Part shown: positions 7,148 through 14,942 of the stretch, one piece after another
How the letters are laid out: each line of letters starts with the position of its first letter
Position numbering within the stretch: position 1 is the first letter of the stretch
Source: Oscillospiraceae bacterium
GTDB lineage: Bacteria; Bacillota; Clostridia; Oscillospirales; Ruminococcaceae
Assembly: GCA_020024235.1 (NCBI GenBank)
Contig: JAHHUA010000011.1
Coordinates: 1 to 21,516, forward strand
DNA length: 21,516 bases
Direction of reading: 5' to 3'
Translations under genes and position numbers: made by a program
The notes under the pieces: model-generated
What the model saw: the letters and a program-made list of their open reading frames with translations, nothing else
Told to the model about the DNA's origin: nothing
Databases searched by the model: none

Positions 7148-8905
7148 ATGGCTTTTGACGGAGCTTTTGTCAGCCAAATAGTAAAAGAAATAAATAATAT
7201 CGCCATTGACGGAAGAATAGATAAAATTCACCAACCAGGCAAAGAAGAAATTATAATAGGACTTCGCACAAAAAACGGTGTTTATAAATTGCTTTTATGT
7301 GCCAATGCTTCTTCTCCCAGATTTCATTTTACAAATTTAACCGCAGAAAATCCCAAACAACCTCCCATGTTCTGTATGCTTTTGAGAAAACATCTTTCAT
7401 CGGGGAGATTTCTCGGTGCAGAACAAATCGGAATGGACAGAACAGTACATTTTCATTTTGAAACCAACAATGAACTTGGGGACAAAGTAATTATAACTAT
7501 TTCTATGGAAATTATGGGCAGACACAGCAATATTATTGTTTTTGATGAAAACAGAAAAATCATTGATGCTGTAAAGAGAATCAGCGACGATATGTCGGAA
7601 GTGCGCCCTGTTCTTCCTGGTATGAAATACACTTTGCCTCCATCACAGGATAAAATAAATATAATGGAAAATCCCGAAGGTGCTGCGAAAAAAATCTCCC
7701 AAAGTAAACGGGATATTGAACTTTCCAAAGCCATTATGGAAAATATTATGGGACTTTCCCCCCTTATTGCCAGAGAAATTGCCCATTTTGCCACACATGG
7801 AAACACTAAAAATATTTCCGCTTTGACAAAGGATAATTTGGAAAGACTTGATTTTTACATCAAAAACCTTTCCTATTCATTAAAAGAAGGCAAAACAAAA
7901 CCGGTTTTTCTTATTGACCCAAGTGGTAAACCCACAGATTTTTCCTTTATGGAAATAACTCAGTATGACAATTATTATAAATTAAAGGAATGTGAAAACT
8001 ACAGTGCTCTTTTAGACGGATATTTTGGTGAGAGAGATGCAATAGACCGCATGAAACAACGCTCCAATGATTTACTTAAATTTCTTGCCAATCTTTCGGA
8101 AAGAACTGTTCGCCGTGTTGCAGCACAAAAAGAAGAACTAAGCATAAGTGCTGAAAGAGAATATCTAAAAAACTGCGGTGATATTATTTCAGCTAATATG
8201 TATTCACTGAAAAAAGGTCAAAACTCTGCAAAACTTATTAATTTTTACAGTCCGGAACAGGAAGAAATCGAAATTAAATTAGACCCCAAACTTACCCCTT
8301 CTCAAAACACCCAAAAATACTACAATGACTATCGCAAAGCCGCAAATGCAGAGAAGAAACTCATTGAACTTATAGCTCAGGGTGAAGAAGAAATACGGTA
8401 TATTGACAGTGTTTTTGATTTACTGGTAAGAGCCAGAAGTGAATCTGAACTTGATGCCATAAGGCGTGAGCTTGCCAGCGAAGGCTATATAAAAAATTAT
8501 GGTGCCAAATATAAAAAACCCGAAAAACTTGCCCCTTATAAATATATTTCTTCTGATGGATTTACAATTTTATCAGGAAGAAACAACATTCAAAATGATA
8601 AATTGACTCTAAAAGATTCCAAAAACTATGATATGTGGTTCCATACTCAGAAAATCCCCGGTTCCCATACTGTAGTTATTGCAGACGGAAAGGAAATTCC
8701 CAACCGAACTTTGGAAGAAGCTGCCATTATTGCTGCCTATAACAGCAAGGCAAGGGAATCAAGCAAAATTCCCGTGGACTATACCCCTATTAAATATGTA
8801 AAGAAACCTGCAAATGCAAAACCCGGAATGGTTATATATGAAACCTATCAAACTGCCATTGTTGACCCTGATCCCGAACTGGTGGAGCGACTGCTTGTTA
8901 AATAA
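7148..8905 (+). CDS. rqcH: RqcH, ribosome quality control NFACT protein (Rqc2 homologue)
   Basis: Binds obstructed 50S subunits carrying peptidyl-tRNA and recruits tRNA-Ala to add C-terminal alanine tails that mark stalled chains for degradation. Older annotations call it fibronectin-binding protein A. The 585 residues follow the family order: NFACT-N (1 to about 180) with D97-R98 (GMDRTV) at the same positions as the Asp-Arg pair needed for Ala tailing in Bacillus subtilis RqcH, and EIMGRHSNII (121-130); a helix-hairpin-helix-like part (about 196-215); a coiled coil (about 290-445); and NFACT-R (about 460-585) with MWFHTQKIPGSHTVV (496-510). The start ATG follows AAAGGAG. It stands alone, with its own promoter and a terminator about 80 bp downstream. 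An extracellular adhesin role is unlikely, as there is no signal peptide. Confidence 0.95.
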   Translation: MAFDGAFVSQIVKEINNIAIDGRIDKIHQPGKEEIIIGLRTKNGVYKLLLCANASSPRFHFTNLTAENPKQPPMFCMLLRKHLSSGRFLGAEQIGMDRTVHFHFETNNELGDKVIITISMEIMGRHSNIIVFDENRKIIDAVKRISDDMSEVRPVLPGMKYTLPPSQDKINIMENPEGAAKKISQSKRDIELSKAIMENIMGLSPLIAREIAHFATHGNTKNISALTKDNLERLDFYIKNLSYSLKEGKTKPVFLIDPSGKPTDFSFMEITQYDNYYKLKECENYSALLDGYFGERDAIDRMKQRSNDLLKFLANLSERTVRRVAAQKEELSISAEREYLKNCGDIISANMYSLKKGQNSAKLINFYSPEQEEIEIKLDPKLTPSQNTQKYYNDYRKAANAEKKLIELIAQGEEEIRYIDSVFDLLVRARSESELDAIRRELASEGYIKNYGAKYKKPEKLAPYKYISSDGFTILSGRNNIQNDKLTLKDSKNYDMWFHTQKIPGSHTVVIADGKEIPNRTLEEAAIIAAYNSKARESSKIPVDYTPIKYVKKPANAKPGMVIYETYQTAIVDPDPELVERLLVK

Positions 8906-8972
8906 CATCAATTTATATTATTTATAATAAAACCTTAGTTACTTTTAATGCAAATTTTTATAACCACAACTT

Positions 8973-8980
8973 AAAGGAGG
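8973..8980 (+). other. orphan Shine-Dalgarno-like sequence
   Basis: AAAGGAGG, a near-perfect match to the anti-Shine-Dalgarno sequence, lies between the rqcH stop and the terminator but is followed by no ATG, GTG or TTG in range; the hairpin begins 9 nt later. It is either the remnant of a lost small gene or chance. Confidence 0.3.
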
Positions 8981-8982
8981 TT

Positions 8983-9021
8983 AAAAAACAGGACAGTTAA
9001 AATAAACACTGTCCTGTTTTT
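8983..9021 (+). terminator. terminator between rqcH and the PII-like gene
   Basis: AAAAAACAGGACAG (8983-8996), 12-nt loop, CTGTCCTGTTTTT (9009-9021). The flanking A and T runs make it usable by convergent rqcH and the minus-strand gene that ends at 9027. Confidence 0.9.
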
Positions 9022-9026
9022 GTTAG

Positions 9027-9371
9027 CTACTTTTTATTTTTATTTATTCCTCTTATATTGCATATAGGAAGGGTACATACTATAGCTGTATTTGGGTTTG
9101 ACAAATCTCCCACCACTCTTTCAATACAATCGAGAGCAGATTCTTCTAATTCATCTTTTAAAAGTGTCAGCACTGTTCGGCTTTCTTCTCTCTCAGGGTC
9201 TAAAATTACTTTGAGAGAATTTAAAAATGAATATTCATCACAGTCTACAAGAGCTTTTGCCATGCCGGTACTGGGTATAATAGTGGAACCGCTTACACCT
9301 ATTTCAGACAATTCCTTTAATAAATGCTCCAAAACCTCTATTTTGTTTAAAATAAGAATCATTAGTTTCAT
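9027..9371 (-). CDS. small PII-like (GlnB-fold) protein, function unknown
   Basis: 114 residues. The N-terminal MKLMILILNKIEVLEHLLKE followed by GVSGSTIIPSTGMAKAL resembles the first beta-alpha-beta unit of PII/GlnB-like trimeric signal proteins. A second unit follows (VLTLLKDELEESALDCIERVVGDL), and then a strand TAIVCTLPICNIRGI like the last PII strand. The T-loop is not conserved, and there is no uridylylated Tyr in its usual context. Such divergent PII-like proteins can bind nucleotides, but no ligand can be named. The start is ATG at 9371 with GGAG 9 nt upstream. It is monocistronic, with no ammonium transporter or glutamine synthetase gene beside it. Confidence 0.65.
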   Translation of the reverse strand: MKLMILILNKIEVLEHLLKELSEIGVSGSTIIPSTGMAKALVDCDEYSFLNSLKVILDPEREESRTVLTLLKDELEESALDCIERVVGDLSNPNTAIVCTLPICNIRGINKNKK

Positions 9372-9508
9372 AAAAATTTTCTCCTGTTTTATATGTTTAT
9401 TTTATTTTAACATATTACTTTGTTTTTTTAAAGATAAATATCCCACAAGTTTTAATTTAAAAATATATTAATAAATACAAAATAAAATTGTTATAGTATA
9501 ATAATCGG

Positions 9509-9536
9509 TTGACACTTAGCTGAAAAACAGTATAAT
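9509..9536 (+). promoter_or_regulatory. promoter of the lipoprotein-hflX unit
   Basis: Consensus TTGACA (9509-9514) and TATAAT (9531-9536) with a 16-bp spacer. A second AGTATAATAAT copy lies 34 bp upstream (9495-9505). Confidence 0.8.
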
Positions 9537-9562
9537 AATTATATAAAAGTGAGGTTAAAAAA

Positions 9563-10072
9563 ATGTACAAAAATTTTTTATTAATATTTTTATTGACAAT
9601 ATCAATAATATTTACAGGCTGCAGTTCTGAAAAACAAAATACCGACAAATACAATAATACAAGTAAAAGCAGTATATCTAATGTAAACGACCCAAAAAAA
9701 GCTTTGGATGAAATATATAAAAATGTGGATATAAAAGGAGTTGAAGACGGAGATAAAAAATTTGTAACCGAAACACTTAATATTGATAAATCATATTTTG
9801 AAAAATATTATATTAAAAAAACTGACGGAAAATTTGGTGTAGCTGATATTTATATAATTAAACCCACACAGGGAAATTCAGATAAAATTATTAAGGCTTT
9901 TACTGCTTTCCGGGACCAAAGAGCTTTACAGTTTAAAGATTATAACATTTATAATTCCTATGAAATAACTCAAAATGCCAAAATTATTACCCGAGGCGAC
10001 TATATTATAATGATGATGATTGAAGACTATGATGCTGCGGAAGAAATACTTAAACAATATATTACAGGCTAA
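9563..10072 (+). CDS. lipoprotein, DUF4358-like
   Basis: 169 residues with a type II signal peptide: short charged start MYKN, hydrophobic core, lipobox FTGC with the lipidated Cys at 20. A polar Ser/Asn linker follows (21 to about 45), and then a compact domain of about 120 residues whose pattern (ALDEIYKNVDI; YFEKYYIKK; ADIYIIKPTQG; KIIKAFTAFRDQRALQFKDY; DYIIMMMIED) fits the DUF4358 family of Clostridia lipoproteins. Family function is unknown. It would sit on the outer face of the membrane. The ribosome binding site is GTGAGG. It has a strong promoter and lies 25 bp before hflX with no terminator between, so the two are probably cotranscribed, although no functional link is known. Confidence 0.8.
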   Translation: MYKNFLLIFLLTISIIFTGCSSEKQNTDKYNNTSKSSISNVNDPKKALDEIYKNVDIKGVEDGDKKFVTETLNIDKSYFEKYYIKKTDGKFGVADIYIIKPTQGNSDKIIKAFTAFRDQRALQFKDYNIYNSYEITQNAKIITRGDYIIMMMIEDYDAAEEILKQYITG

Positions 10073-10097
10073 TTTATTTTAAATTAAGGAGATATAT

Positions 10098-11342
10098 ATG
10101 TACGAAAATGAAACACAAGTTCAAAAAGTGCTCCTTTTAGGTGCCGATACAGGACTTTATGATATAGAAGTATCATTAAATGAGTTGGAGGAGCTTACCA
10201 ACACTGCTGGGGGCGAAGTAGTAGGCAAAATCACACAAAAACGCCAAACTCCTGACAATGCTACTTATTTAGGCAGTGGTATTTTGGAACAGGCTGCGGA
10301 ATTTTGCAAAAATTATTCCGTTGACATTGCCATATTTGATGATGAACTGACTGCCAGCCAAATCAGAAACTCCGAAAAAATTCTTGATTGCCCCGTTATT
10401 GACAGAACCATGCTGATTTTGGATATTTTTGCTCAAAGAGCCAATACTTCCGAAGGACGGCTGCAAGTAGAACTGGCACAGCAAAAATATCTTCTCCCCA
10501 GACTTATGGGTATAGGAAATGACTTGTCCCGTCTGGGTGGAGGTATAGGTACCAGAGGTCCCGGTGAAACCAAGCTGGAAAGTGACCGCCGTCATATACG
10601 CAGACGAATTCAGGCATTGGAAGAACAGCTTGACAAGCTTGAAAATAAGCGAAAACTTCTTCGAACACGCCGTAAAAAAGACGGTGTTACCACTGTTGCC
10701 ATAGTTGGCTACACCAATGTAGGAAAATCCACATTGCTCAATGCACTTACAAATGCAGATGTATTGGCAGAAAATAAACTTTTTGCCACTCTTGACCCTA
10801 CCTCAAGAGCTTTGGAGCTGCCAAACGGCAGAACTGTTATTTTAATTGATACAGTAGGACTTATACGCAGACTTCCCCACCATTTGGTAGAGGCTTTTAA
10901 ATCCACTTTGGAAGAAGCGGCAAATGCTGATATCGTATTAAATGTATGTGATGCCTCAAATGAGGAAATGCCTGAACAAATTGCTGTTACCAAAGAACTT
11001 ATGTATTCTTTGGGGGCAGAATCCGTACCTGTCATAACTGTTATGAATAAATGTGATAAATTAGATAATATTCCGGTGGGATTAGAAAACAATACAGTTT
11101 TAATTTCCGCAAAAACAGGATATGGTTTTGACAATTTGGTTAAAACCATAGAAAAAACACTGGAACCTTCTCAAAAAAGACTTATGCTCCTTGTGCCCTA
11201 TTCAAACAGCGGTATATTAAATGAAATTCGCATTGATGGCAAGATTTTCTCTGAAGAATACATCGCCGAAGGAACTTTGGTTGATGCTTTGGTTGACATT
11301 AAAATTTTACACAAAGCAAAAGACTTTATTTATAACAAATAA
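10098..11342 (+). CDS. hflX: GTPase HflX, ribosome-splitting factor
   Basis: Ribosome-associated GTPase that splits stalled or hibernating 70S ribosomes, often under stress. In the 414 residues: the N-terminal HflX domain with the glycine-rich GGGIGTRGPGETKLE (147-161), a helical coiled linker (about 162-195), then the G domain with G1 GYTNVGKST (204-212), G3 DTVG (251-254) and G4 NKCD (317-320), and a short C-terminal domain. The length is normal. ATG at 10098 follows AAGGAG. RqcH, another factor for blocked ribosomes, is encoded 1.2 kb upstream but in a separate unit. No clear terminator follows. Confidence 0.95.
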   Translation: MYENETQVQKVLLLGADTGLYDIEVSLNELEELTNTAGGEVVGKITQKRQTPDNATYLGSGILEQAAEFCKNYSVDIAIFDDELTASQIRNSEKILDCPVIDRTMLILDIFAQRANTSEGRLQVELAQQKYLLPRLMGIGNDLSRLGGGIGTRGPGETKLESDRRHIRRRIQALEEQLDKLENKRKLLRTRRKKDGVTTVAIVGYTNVGKSTLLNALTNADVLAENKLFATLDPTSRALELPNGRTVILIDTVGLIRRLPHHLVEAFKSTLEEAANADIVLNVCDASNEEMPEQIAVTKELMYSLGAESVPVITVMNKCDKLDNIPVGLENNTVLISAKTGYGFDNLVKTIEKTLEPSQKRLMLLVPYSNSGILNEIRIDGKIFSEEYIAEGTLVDALVDIKILHKAKDFIYNK

Positions 11343-11443
11343 TAATTTAAAAAATAAAAGATAAGCTCAGCATAATAGAATTTTTCTTTGCCTGTATGTA
11401 TGTTTTGCTGACAATATAAGTTAAGCAGAAAGGAAATGATGTT

Positions 11444-11629
11444 ATGAATAAGAAAGTTTTAAGAATTATCTCGATTTTTATGTTCATTGGTTTTATTGTA
11501 TTTTTTATTTTTGCAATAAATAATCCTCAGCTTTCTTTTCCATGGAGCAATACAGTTTCATATACGATTTACGGAGTTTATCTTTTAACAGCACTGATTT
11601 TATTTATTTTTTCATATATGAAAAAATAA
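11444..11629 (+). CDS. small two-helix membrane protein
   Basis: 61 residues: a basic start (MNKKVLR), a hydrophobic helix about 8-26, a short polar loop NNPQLSFPWSNT, a second helix about 39-57, and a basic end YMKK. Both ends are predicted inside. The ribosome binding site AAAGGA is 9 nt before the ATG. It is followed after 3 bp by a strong terminator, which supports a real gene. The function is unknown; I recognise no family. Confidence 0.65.
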   Translation: MNKKVLRIISIFMFIGFIVFFIFAINNPQLSFPWSNTVSYTIYGVYLLTALILFIFSYMKK

Positions 11630-11632
11630 CAT

Positions 11633-11671
11633 AAAAACCGTTCTCCATTCTTAATTGGGAGAACGGTTTTT
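11633..11671. terminator. bidirectional terminator between converging small genes
   Basis: AAAAACCGTTCTCC (11633-11646) pairs perfectly with GGAGAACGGTTTTT (11658-11671). It serves the plus-strand membrane peptide and the minus-strand spoVM. Confidence 0.93.
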
Positions 11672-11683
11672 CTATATAAAACC

Positions 11684-11767
11684 TTATGTATCCTTTTTAT
11701 TTATTTTAAAAATACTTCTCAAAATTCCTGCCAAAAACTTAGGACTTTTTACAACTATGACTTTCAT
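11684..11767 (-). CDS. spoVM: stage V sporulation protein SpoVM
   Basis: A 27-residue peptide beginning MKVIVVKSPKFLAGILR and ending in a basic tail. It aligns without gaps to Bacillus subtilis SpoVM over the first 17 residues: K2, K7, P9, K10, F11, L12, G14, I15 and R17 are identical. SpoVM is an amphipathic peptide that lies in the convex forespore membrane and recruits SpoIVA to start coat assembly; Pro9 is the key residue for curvature recognition and is kept. The start ATG has GGGCGGTG 5 nt upstream, a modest ribosome binding site. It lies 25 bp after the 56-residue membrane peptide, so they are likely one transcript. This is the clearest evidence that the organism forms endospores. It is too short for routine gene calling. 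Confidence 0.88.
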   Translation of the reverse strand: MKVIVVKSPKFLAGILRSIFKINKKDT

Positions 11768-11792
11768 TAAAACACCGCCCATCTCATATAAT

Positions 11793-11963
11793 TTAATCTA
11801 AAGCATAAATCCCCAAAATAATAAGGCATATACCTGCAAAAAATGCCACTACCTGCACAGAACAAAAAATACTGAAAAATAGTCCTGCTCCAAAGCATAT
11901 GACTATCAGTGGTGCAAAACAAAATCGTGGGTGTTTATTGCGGCAAGGCCGTTTTCTTTTCAT
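11793..11963 (-). CDS. 56-residue Cys-rich membrane peptide upstream of spoVM
   Basis: Encodes 56 residues: a basic N-terminus MKRKRPCRNKHPRF, a hydrophobic segment about 15-34 (APLIVICFGAGLFFSIFC), a short break, and a second hydrophobic segment about 38-54 ending YALD. It has five cysteines, at 7, 15, 23, 34 and 46. ATG at 11963 follows a very good ribosome binding site, GGAGGGTG, 6 nt upstream. With spoVM 25 bp downstream and nothing between, a sporulation role is a reasonable inference, but the family function is unknown to me. Confidence 0.8.
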   Translation of the reverse strand: MKRKRPCRNKHPRFCFAPLIVICFGAGLFFSIFCSVQVVAFFAGICLIILGIYALD

Positions 11964-12084
11964 TTATATCACCCTCCGCAATTTGATTTTACTATATTAT
12001 ATACCTGCCGTATAAAAAATGTTACAACAGTAAAATTATTGCCTTATACCTTTTTTTAATAAAGAAATAAACTGTAATTTCTCC

Positions 12085-12139
12085 TATGCAACCACAGGTT
12101 GACATATTTATATGCTCAGTTTATTGTTATGCAACTGCA
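12085..12139. repeat. two TATGCAAC elements and a small dyad at the XRE promoter
   Basis: TATGCAACCACA (12085-12096) and TATGCAACTGCA (12128-12139) match at 10 of 12 positions and start 43 bp apart, about four helical turns. The second forms a dyad ATGCA-AC-TGCAT between the -35 and -10 boxes. This is a possible autoregulatory operator. Confidence 0.4.
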
Positions 12140-12153
12140 TTTTATGATACAAT
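12124..12153 (+). promoter_or_regulatory. predicted promoter of the XRE regulator
   Basis: TTGTTA (12124-12129) and TACAAT (12148-12153), 18 bp apart. An upstream TTGACA (12099-12104) with a weaker TATTGT 17 bp on is an alternative. Confidence 0.5.
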
Positions 12154-12185
12154 ACAGTCATACTAAAAAAGGTGGGAATTAATTT

Positions 12186-12605
12186 ATGACATTAGCAGAC
12201 AGAATTCAAGAACAAAGAAAATTAAAAGGTATTTCTCAGGAGGAACTGGCAGATAAAGTAGGTGTTTCCCGTCAGGCTGTAAGCAAATGGGAAAGTGAAC
12301 AGAGTATGCCGGATTTGGATAAGATAATAATTTTAAGTGAGTATTTTGGTGTAACCACAGATTATCTTATAAAGGGAACAAAAACCTGTAATAACAAAAA
12401 ACCTTTATCTGATGAACAGGTTTTATTTATAACTAACATATTTTATATAACAGGTATAGCCAGCAATTTTTTAGGATTTGTTTCAACTTTAACTATTTGG
12501 ATTACATGGCAAAATTATTTTGCTTTTTTGGTAGGTTCAATATTTATGATTTACAGTATTTTTGCAATGTTTTTTGCTGAAAATATAAACAGATATTTGC
12601 TTTAA
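12186..12605 (+). CDS. XRE-family transcriptional regulator with membrane tail (probably truncated)
   Basis: 139 residues. Residues 1 to about 62 are a Cro/CI-type helix-turn-helix (RIQEQRKLKGISQEELADKV, then SRQAVSKWESEQSMPDLDKI and ILSEYFGVTTDYLI), the common Firmicutes type. After a short linker come two hydrophobic helices (about 80-102 and 107-128). The frame stops at INRYLL, but downstream DNA in other frames continues a plausible membrane protein, so this is probably the front part of a regulator of about 215 residues broken by frameshifts. The ribosome binding site GGTGGG is 9 nt before the ATG. The DNA-binding part is intact. Confidence 0.8.
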   Translation: MTLADRIQEQRKLKGISQEELADKVGVSRQAVSKWESEQSMPDLDKIIILSEYFGVTTDYLIKGTKTCNNKKPLSDEQVLFITNIFYITGIASNFLGFVSTLTIWITWQNYFAFLVGSIFMIYSIFAMFFAENINRYLL

Positions 12606-12819
12606 AAACAAACTCCTCAATTAAAAATATAAGTATATTATGCTTAACAATTGGCTTTGGCTGTTTTTCCCCATTGTAATATTATTTAATACAGTTTGCA
12701 GTATTTTTAATATCATAACCAATTTAGGTGTGAGAAATATAATAAGCGGTATTATCTATATTGTAATTTGCAGTTTTGTTACTTATTTTTGTTTTTATAA
12801 AATAAATGACAAAAAATAA
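12604..12819 (+). pseudogene. broken 3' part of the XRE membrane regulator
   Basis: Directly after the stop at 12603-12605, the next frame reads KNKLLN then stops (12622). The third frame reads IKNISILCLTIGFGCF (12620-12667). From 12668 the second frame reads FPIVILFNTVCSIFN and on to INDKK with a stop at 12817. Joined, these give a natural membrane-domain tail. The frame changes fall near homopolymer or AT-rich runs (around 12601-12608, 12616-12624 and 12663-12671). The alternative is a separate 59-residue membrane ORF from ATG 12640, but it has no ribosome binding site. Either real decay or assembly errors could explain it. Confidence 0.55.
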
Positions 12820-12824
12820 AAAAT

Positions 12825-12867
12825 ATGCTCTCAAACCACAGAATAATGTGATTTGAGAGCATTTTTA
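12825..12867 (-). terminator. terminator of hppA, usable from both sides
   Basis: ATGCTCTCAAACCACA (12825-12840) and TGTGATTTGAGAGCAT (12847-12862) pair with a single G-U on the minus strand, and the stem is followed by a T run in either direction. It sits 22 bp beyond the hppA stop. Confidence 0.9.
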
Positions 12868-12884
12868 TTATTATTAAGATTTAA

Positions 12885-14942
12885 TTACTTAATAAGTGAT
12901 GTAAGTGCTAACTGAGCGAATACGATAGCAACTGTAGACAAAAGTTTAATCAAAATGTTGATAGCAGGACCGGAAGTATCCTTGAATGGGTCTCCCACTG
13001 TATCACCAACAACTGCAGCCTTGTGATTGTCGCTGCCCTTGCCGCCGTGATGTCCGGCTTCAATGTACTTCTTACAGTTATCCCATGCACCACCGGCATT
13101 AGCCATCATAATAGCAAGGATAAAACCTGTTACTGTAGAACCTGCAAGCATACCAACAACACCGTTTACACCAAGGATAAATCCAACAAGAATTGGAGCT
13201 ACTACTGCAAGAATTGCAGGTGGAACCATTTCAGATTGAGCGGATTTTGTACAAAGGTCAACACAGGATGCGTAGTCAGCTTCTGCTGTACCCTCCATAA
13301 GGCCTTTGATTTCCTTGAATTGGCGTCTTACTTCTACAACAATACTTTGTGCAGCCTTACCAACGGATTCCATTGTCATAGCAGCAAAAATGAAAGGAAG
13401 TACAGAACCTACAAACAAACCAACCAATACAGATGGGTTTGTAACACTGAGGTTAAATTCAAAATCAGGTTTAATAATCTTAACCTGGTCAATATAAGCA
13501 ACTATAAGAGCCAAGGCTGTCAAAGCAGCAGAACCGATAGCAAAACCTTTACCTGTAGCAGCTGTTGTGTTGCCCAAAGAGTCAAGAGCATCTGTTCTGT
13601 TTCTTACTTCTTCACCAAGGCCAGCCATTTCAGCAATACCACCTGCGTTATCAGCAACAGGACCATAAGCGTCTGTAGCAAGTGTAATACCAAGTGTGGA
13701 AAGCATACCTACTGCGGAAAGAGCAATACCGAAAAGACCCATGCTGCCCTGACCGGAAATAAAGTAGCTGATAAGAATAGAAATACTTACAATAACAACA
13801 GGAATAGCTGTGGAGTTCATACCGAGGGACAAACCACCTATGATAACTGTAGCAGGACCTGTTTGAGATGTTTCAGCCAATTTTTGTGTAGGCTTATATG
13901 TATCTGATGTGTAGTATTCTGTAAAGTAACCAATGAGAGCACCTGCAAGCAAACCGGAAAGGATTGCACCGTAAAGTCCCATAGGAGATTCTGTGTACTT
14001 AATGAGGAAGAATGCAGCAATAGCTACAAGAGCTGCACTGATATAAGTACCTTTTCTAAGTGAACCGAGAAGTTCTCTTTGAGAAGCACCTTCCTTTGTT
14101 TTAACAAAGAATGTACCGATAATAGATGCCAAAACACCGATTGTAGCCAAAGCTGTAGGAACTGACATACCTGTAATTCCAAGACCTGCAGATACAGCCA
14201 ATGCACAAGCAGAAAGTCTTGCACCTGCGTATGATTCGTAAAGGTCAGCACCCATACCTGCAACGTCACCTACGTTATCACCAACGTTATCAGCGATAAC
14301 AGCAGGGTTACGTGGGTCATCTTCAGGAATACCTGCTTCTACTTTACCAACAAGGTCAGCACCAACGTCAGCAGCCTTTGTGAAGATACCACCACCAACT
14401 CTTGCAAACAAAGCCATAGCGGAAGCACCCATACCGAATGTAAGCATTGCATTAGCAATAGCATTTACATCGTTACCAAGGAATATCTTGAGAAGGTAGT
14501 ACCAAATAGACATATCCAAAAGTCCAAGACCTACAACTGTAAAGCCCATTACAGAACCGGCAGAAAATGCAACTTTAAGACCGTCATTAAGGCTCTTCAT
14601 AGCAGCATTAGCTGTTCTGGAGTTGGAAGATGTAGCTATTGACATTCCGATATATCCGGAAAGTGCGGAAAATAAACCACCTGTTACAAATGCAAATGGT
14701 GTAAATTTGTTAACCATTCCAAACATTGATAAAATCATCATAACAACAAACATGATGACAAAGAAAATACCTACGCCTTTATATTGACGTTTAAGGTATG
14801 CCATTGCGCCGTGCTTGATATTGCCGGCAATTTTTTTCATTTCTGCTGTGCCTTCGTCTTCTTTAAGAACCTTTTTATAAAGGTAAGCAACATAAAGCAG
14901 AGCAGCGACTGCACCCACAGGTGCCAGGAACATTAAATCCAT
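12885..14942 (-). CDS. hppA: membrane-bound, K+-dependent ion-pumping pyrophosphatase
   Basis: Hydrolyses pyrophosphate and pumps H+ or Na+ out across the membrane, recovering energy from biosynthetic PPi. It has 685 residues and about 16 membrane helices. The PPi site is clear: DDPRNPAVIADNVGDNVGD (208-226), GADLYES with D233 and E236 (counterparts of ion-gate residues in the Thermotoga enzyme), and DAYGPVADNAGG (424-435). GNTTAATGKG (457-466) has Ala and Gly where K+-independent enzymes have Lys and Thr, so this is the K+-dependent class. Na+ versus H+ specificity cannot be decided here. The longest frame starts at a TTG (14963) that overlaps the ribosome binding site; ATG at 14942, 10 nt after AGGAG, is the true start. 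Confidence 0.96.
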   Translation of the reverse strand: MDLMFLAPVGAVAALLYVAYLYKKVLKEDEGTAEMKKIAGNIKHGAMAYLKRQYKGVGIFFVIMFVVMMILSMFGMVNKFTPFAFVTGGLFSALSGYIGMSIATSSNSRTANAAMKSLNDGLKVAFSAGSVMGFTVVGLGLLDMSIWYYLLKIFLGNDVNAIANAMLTFGMGASAMALFARVGGGIFTKAADVGADLVGKVEAGIPEDDPRNPAVIADNVGDNVGDVAGMGADLYESYAGARLSACALAVSAGLGITGMSVPTALATIGVLASIIGTFFVKTKEGASQRELLGSLRKGTYISAALVAIAAFFLIKYTESPMGLYGAILSGLLAGALIGYFTEYYTSDTYKPTQKLAETSQTGPATVIIGGLSLGMNSTAIPVVIVSISILISYFISGQGSMGLFGIALSAVGMLSTLGITLATDAYGPVADNAGGIAEMAGLGEEVRNRTDALDSLGNTTAATGKGFAIGSAALTALALIVAYIDQVKIIKPDFEFNLSVTNPSVLVGLFVGSVLPFIFAAMTMESVGKAAQSIVVEVRRQFKEIKGLMEGTAEADYASCVDLCTKSAQSEMVPPAILAVVAPILVGFILGVNGVVGMLAGSTVTGFILAIMMANAGGAWDNCKKYIEAGHHGGKGSDNHKAAVVGDTVGDPFKDTSGPAINILIKLLSTVAIVFAQLALTSLIK

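Noticed and set aside
10709..11149. 146-codon minus-strand frame inside hflX
   Set aside because: It is a shadow of the HflX G domain on the opposite strand, without a start signal.
13023..13907. 294-codon open frame on the plus strand
   Set aside because: It lies wholly antisense to hppA, which has unmistakable pyrophosphatase motifs. Its translation is rich in Cys, Asn and Ser with no domain pattern, and no ribosome binding site precedes it.
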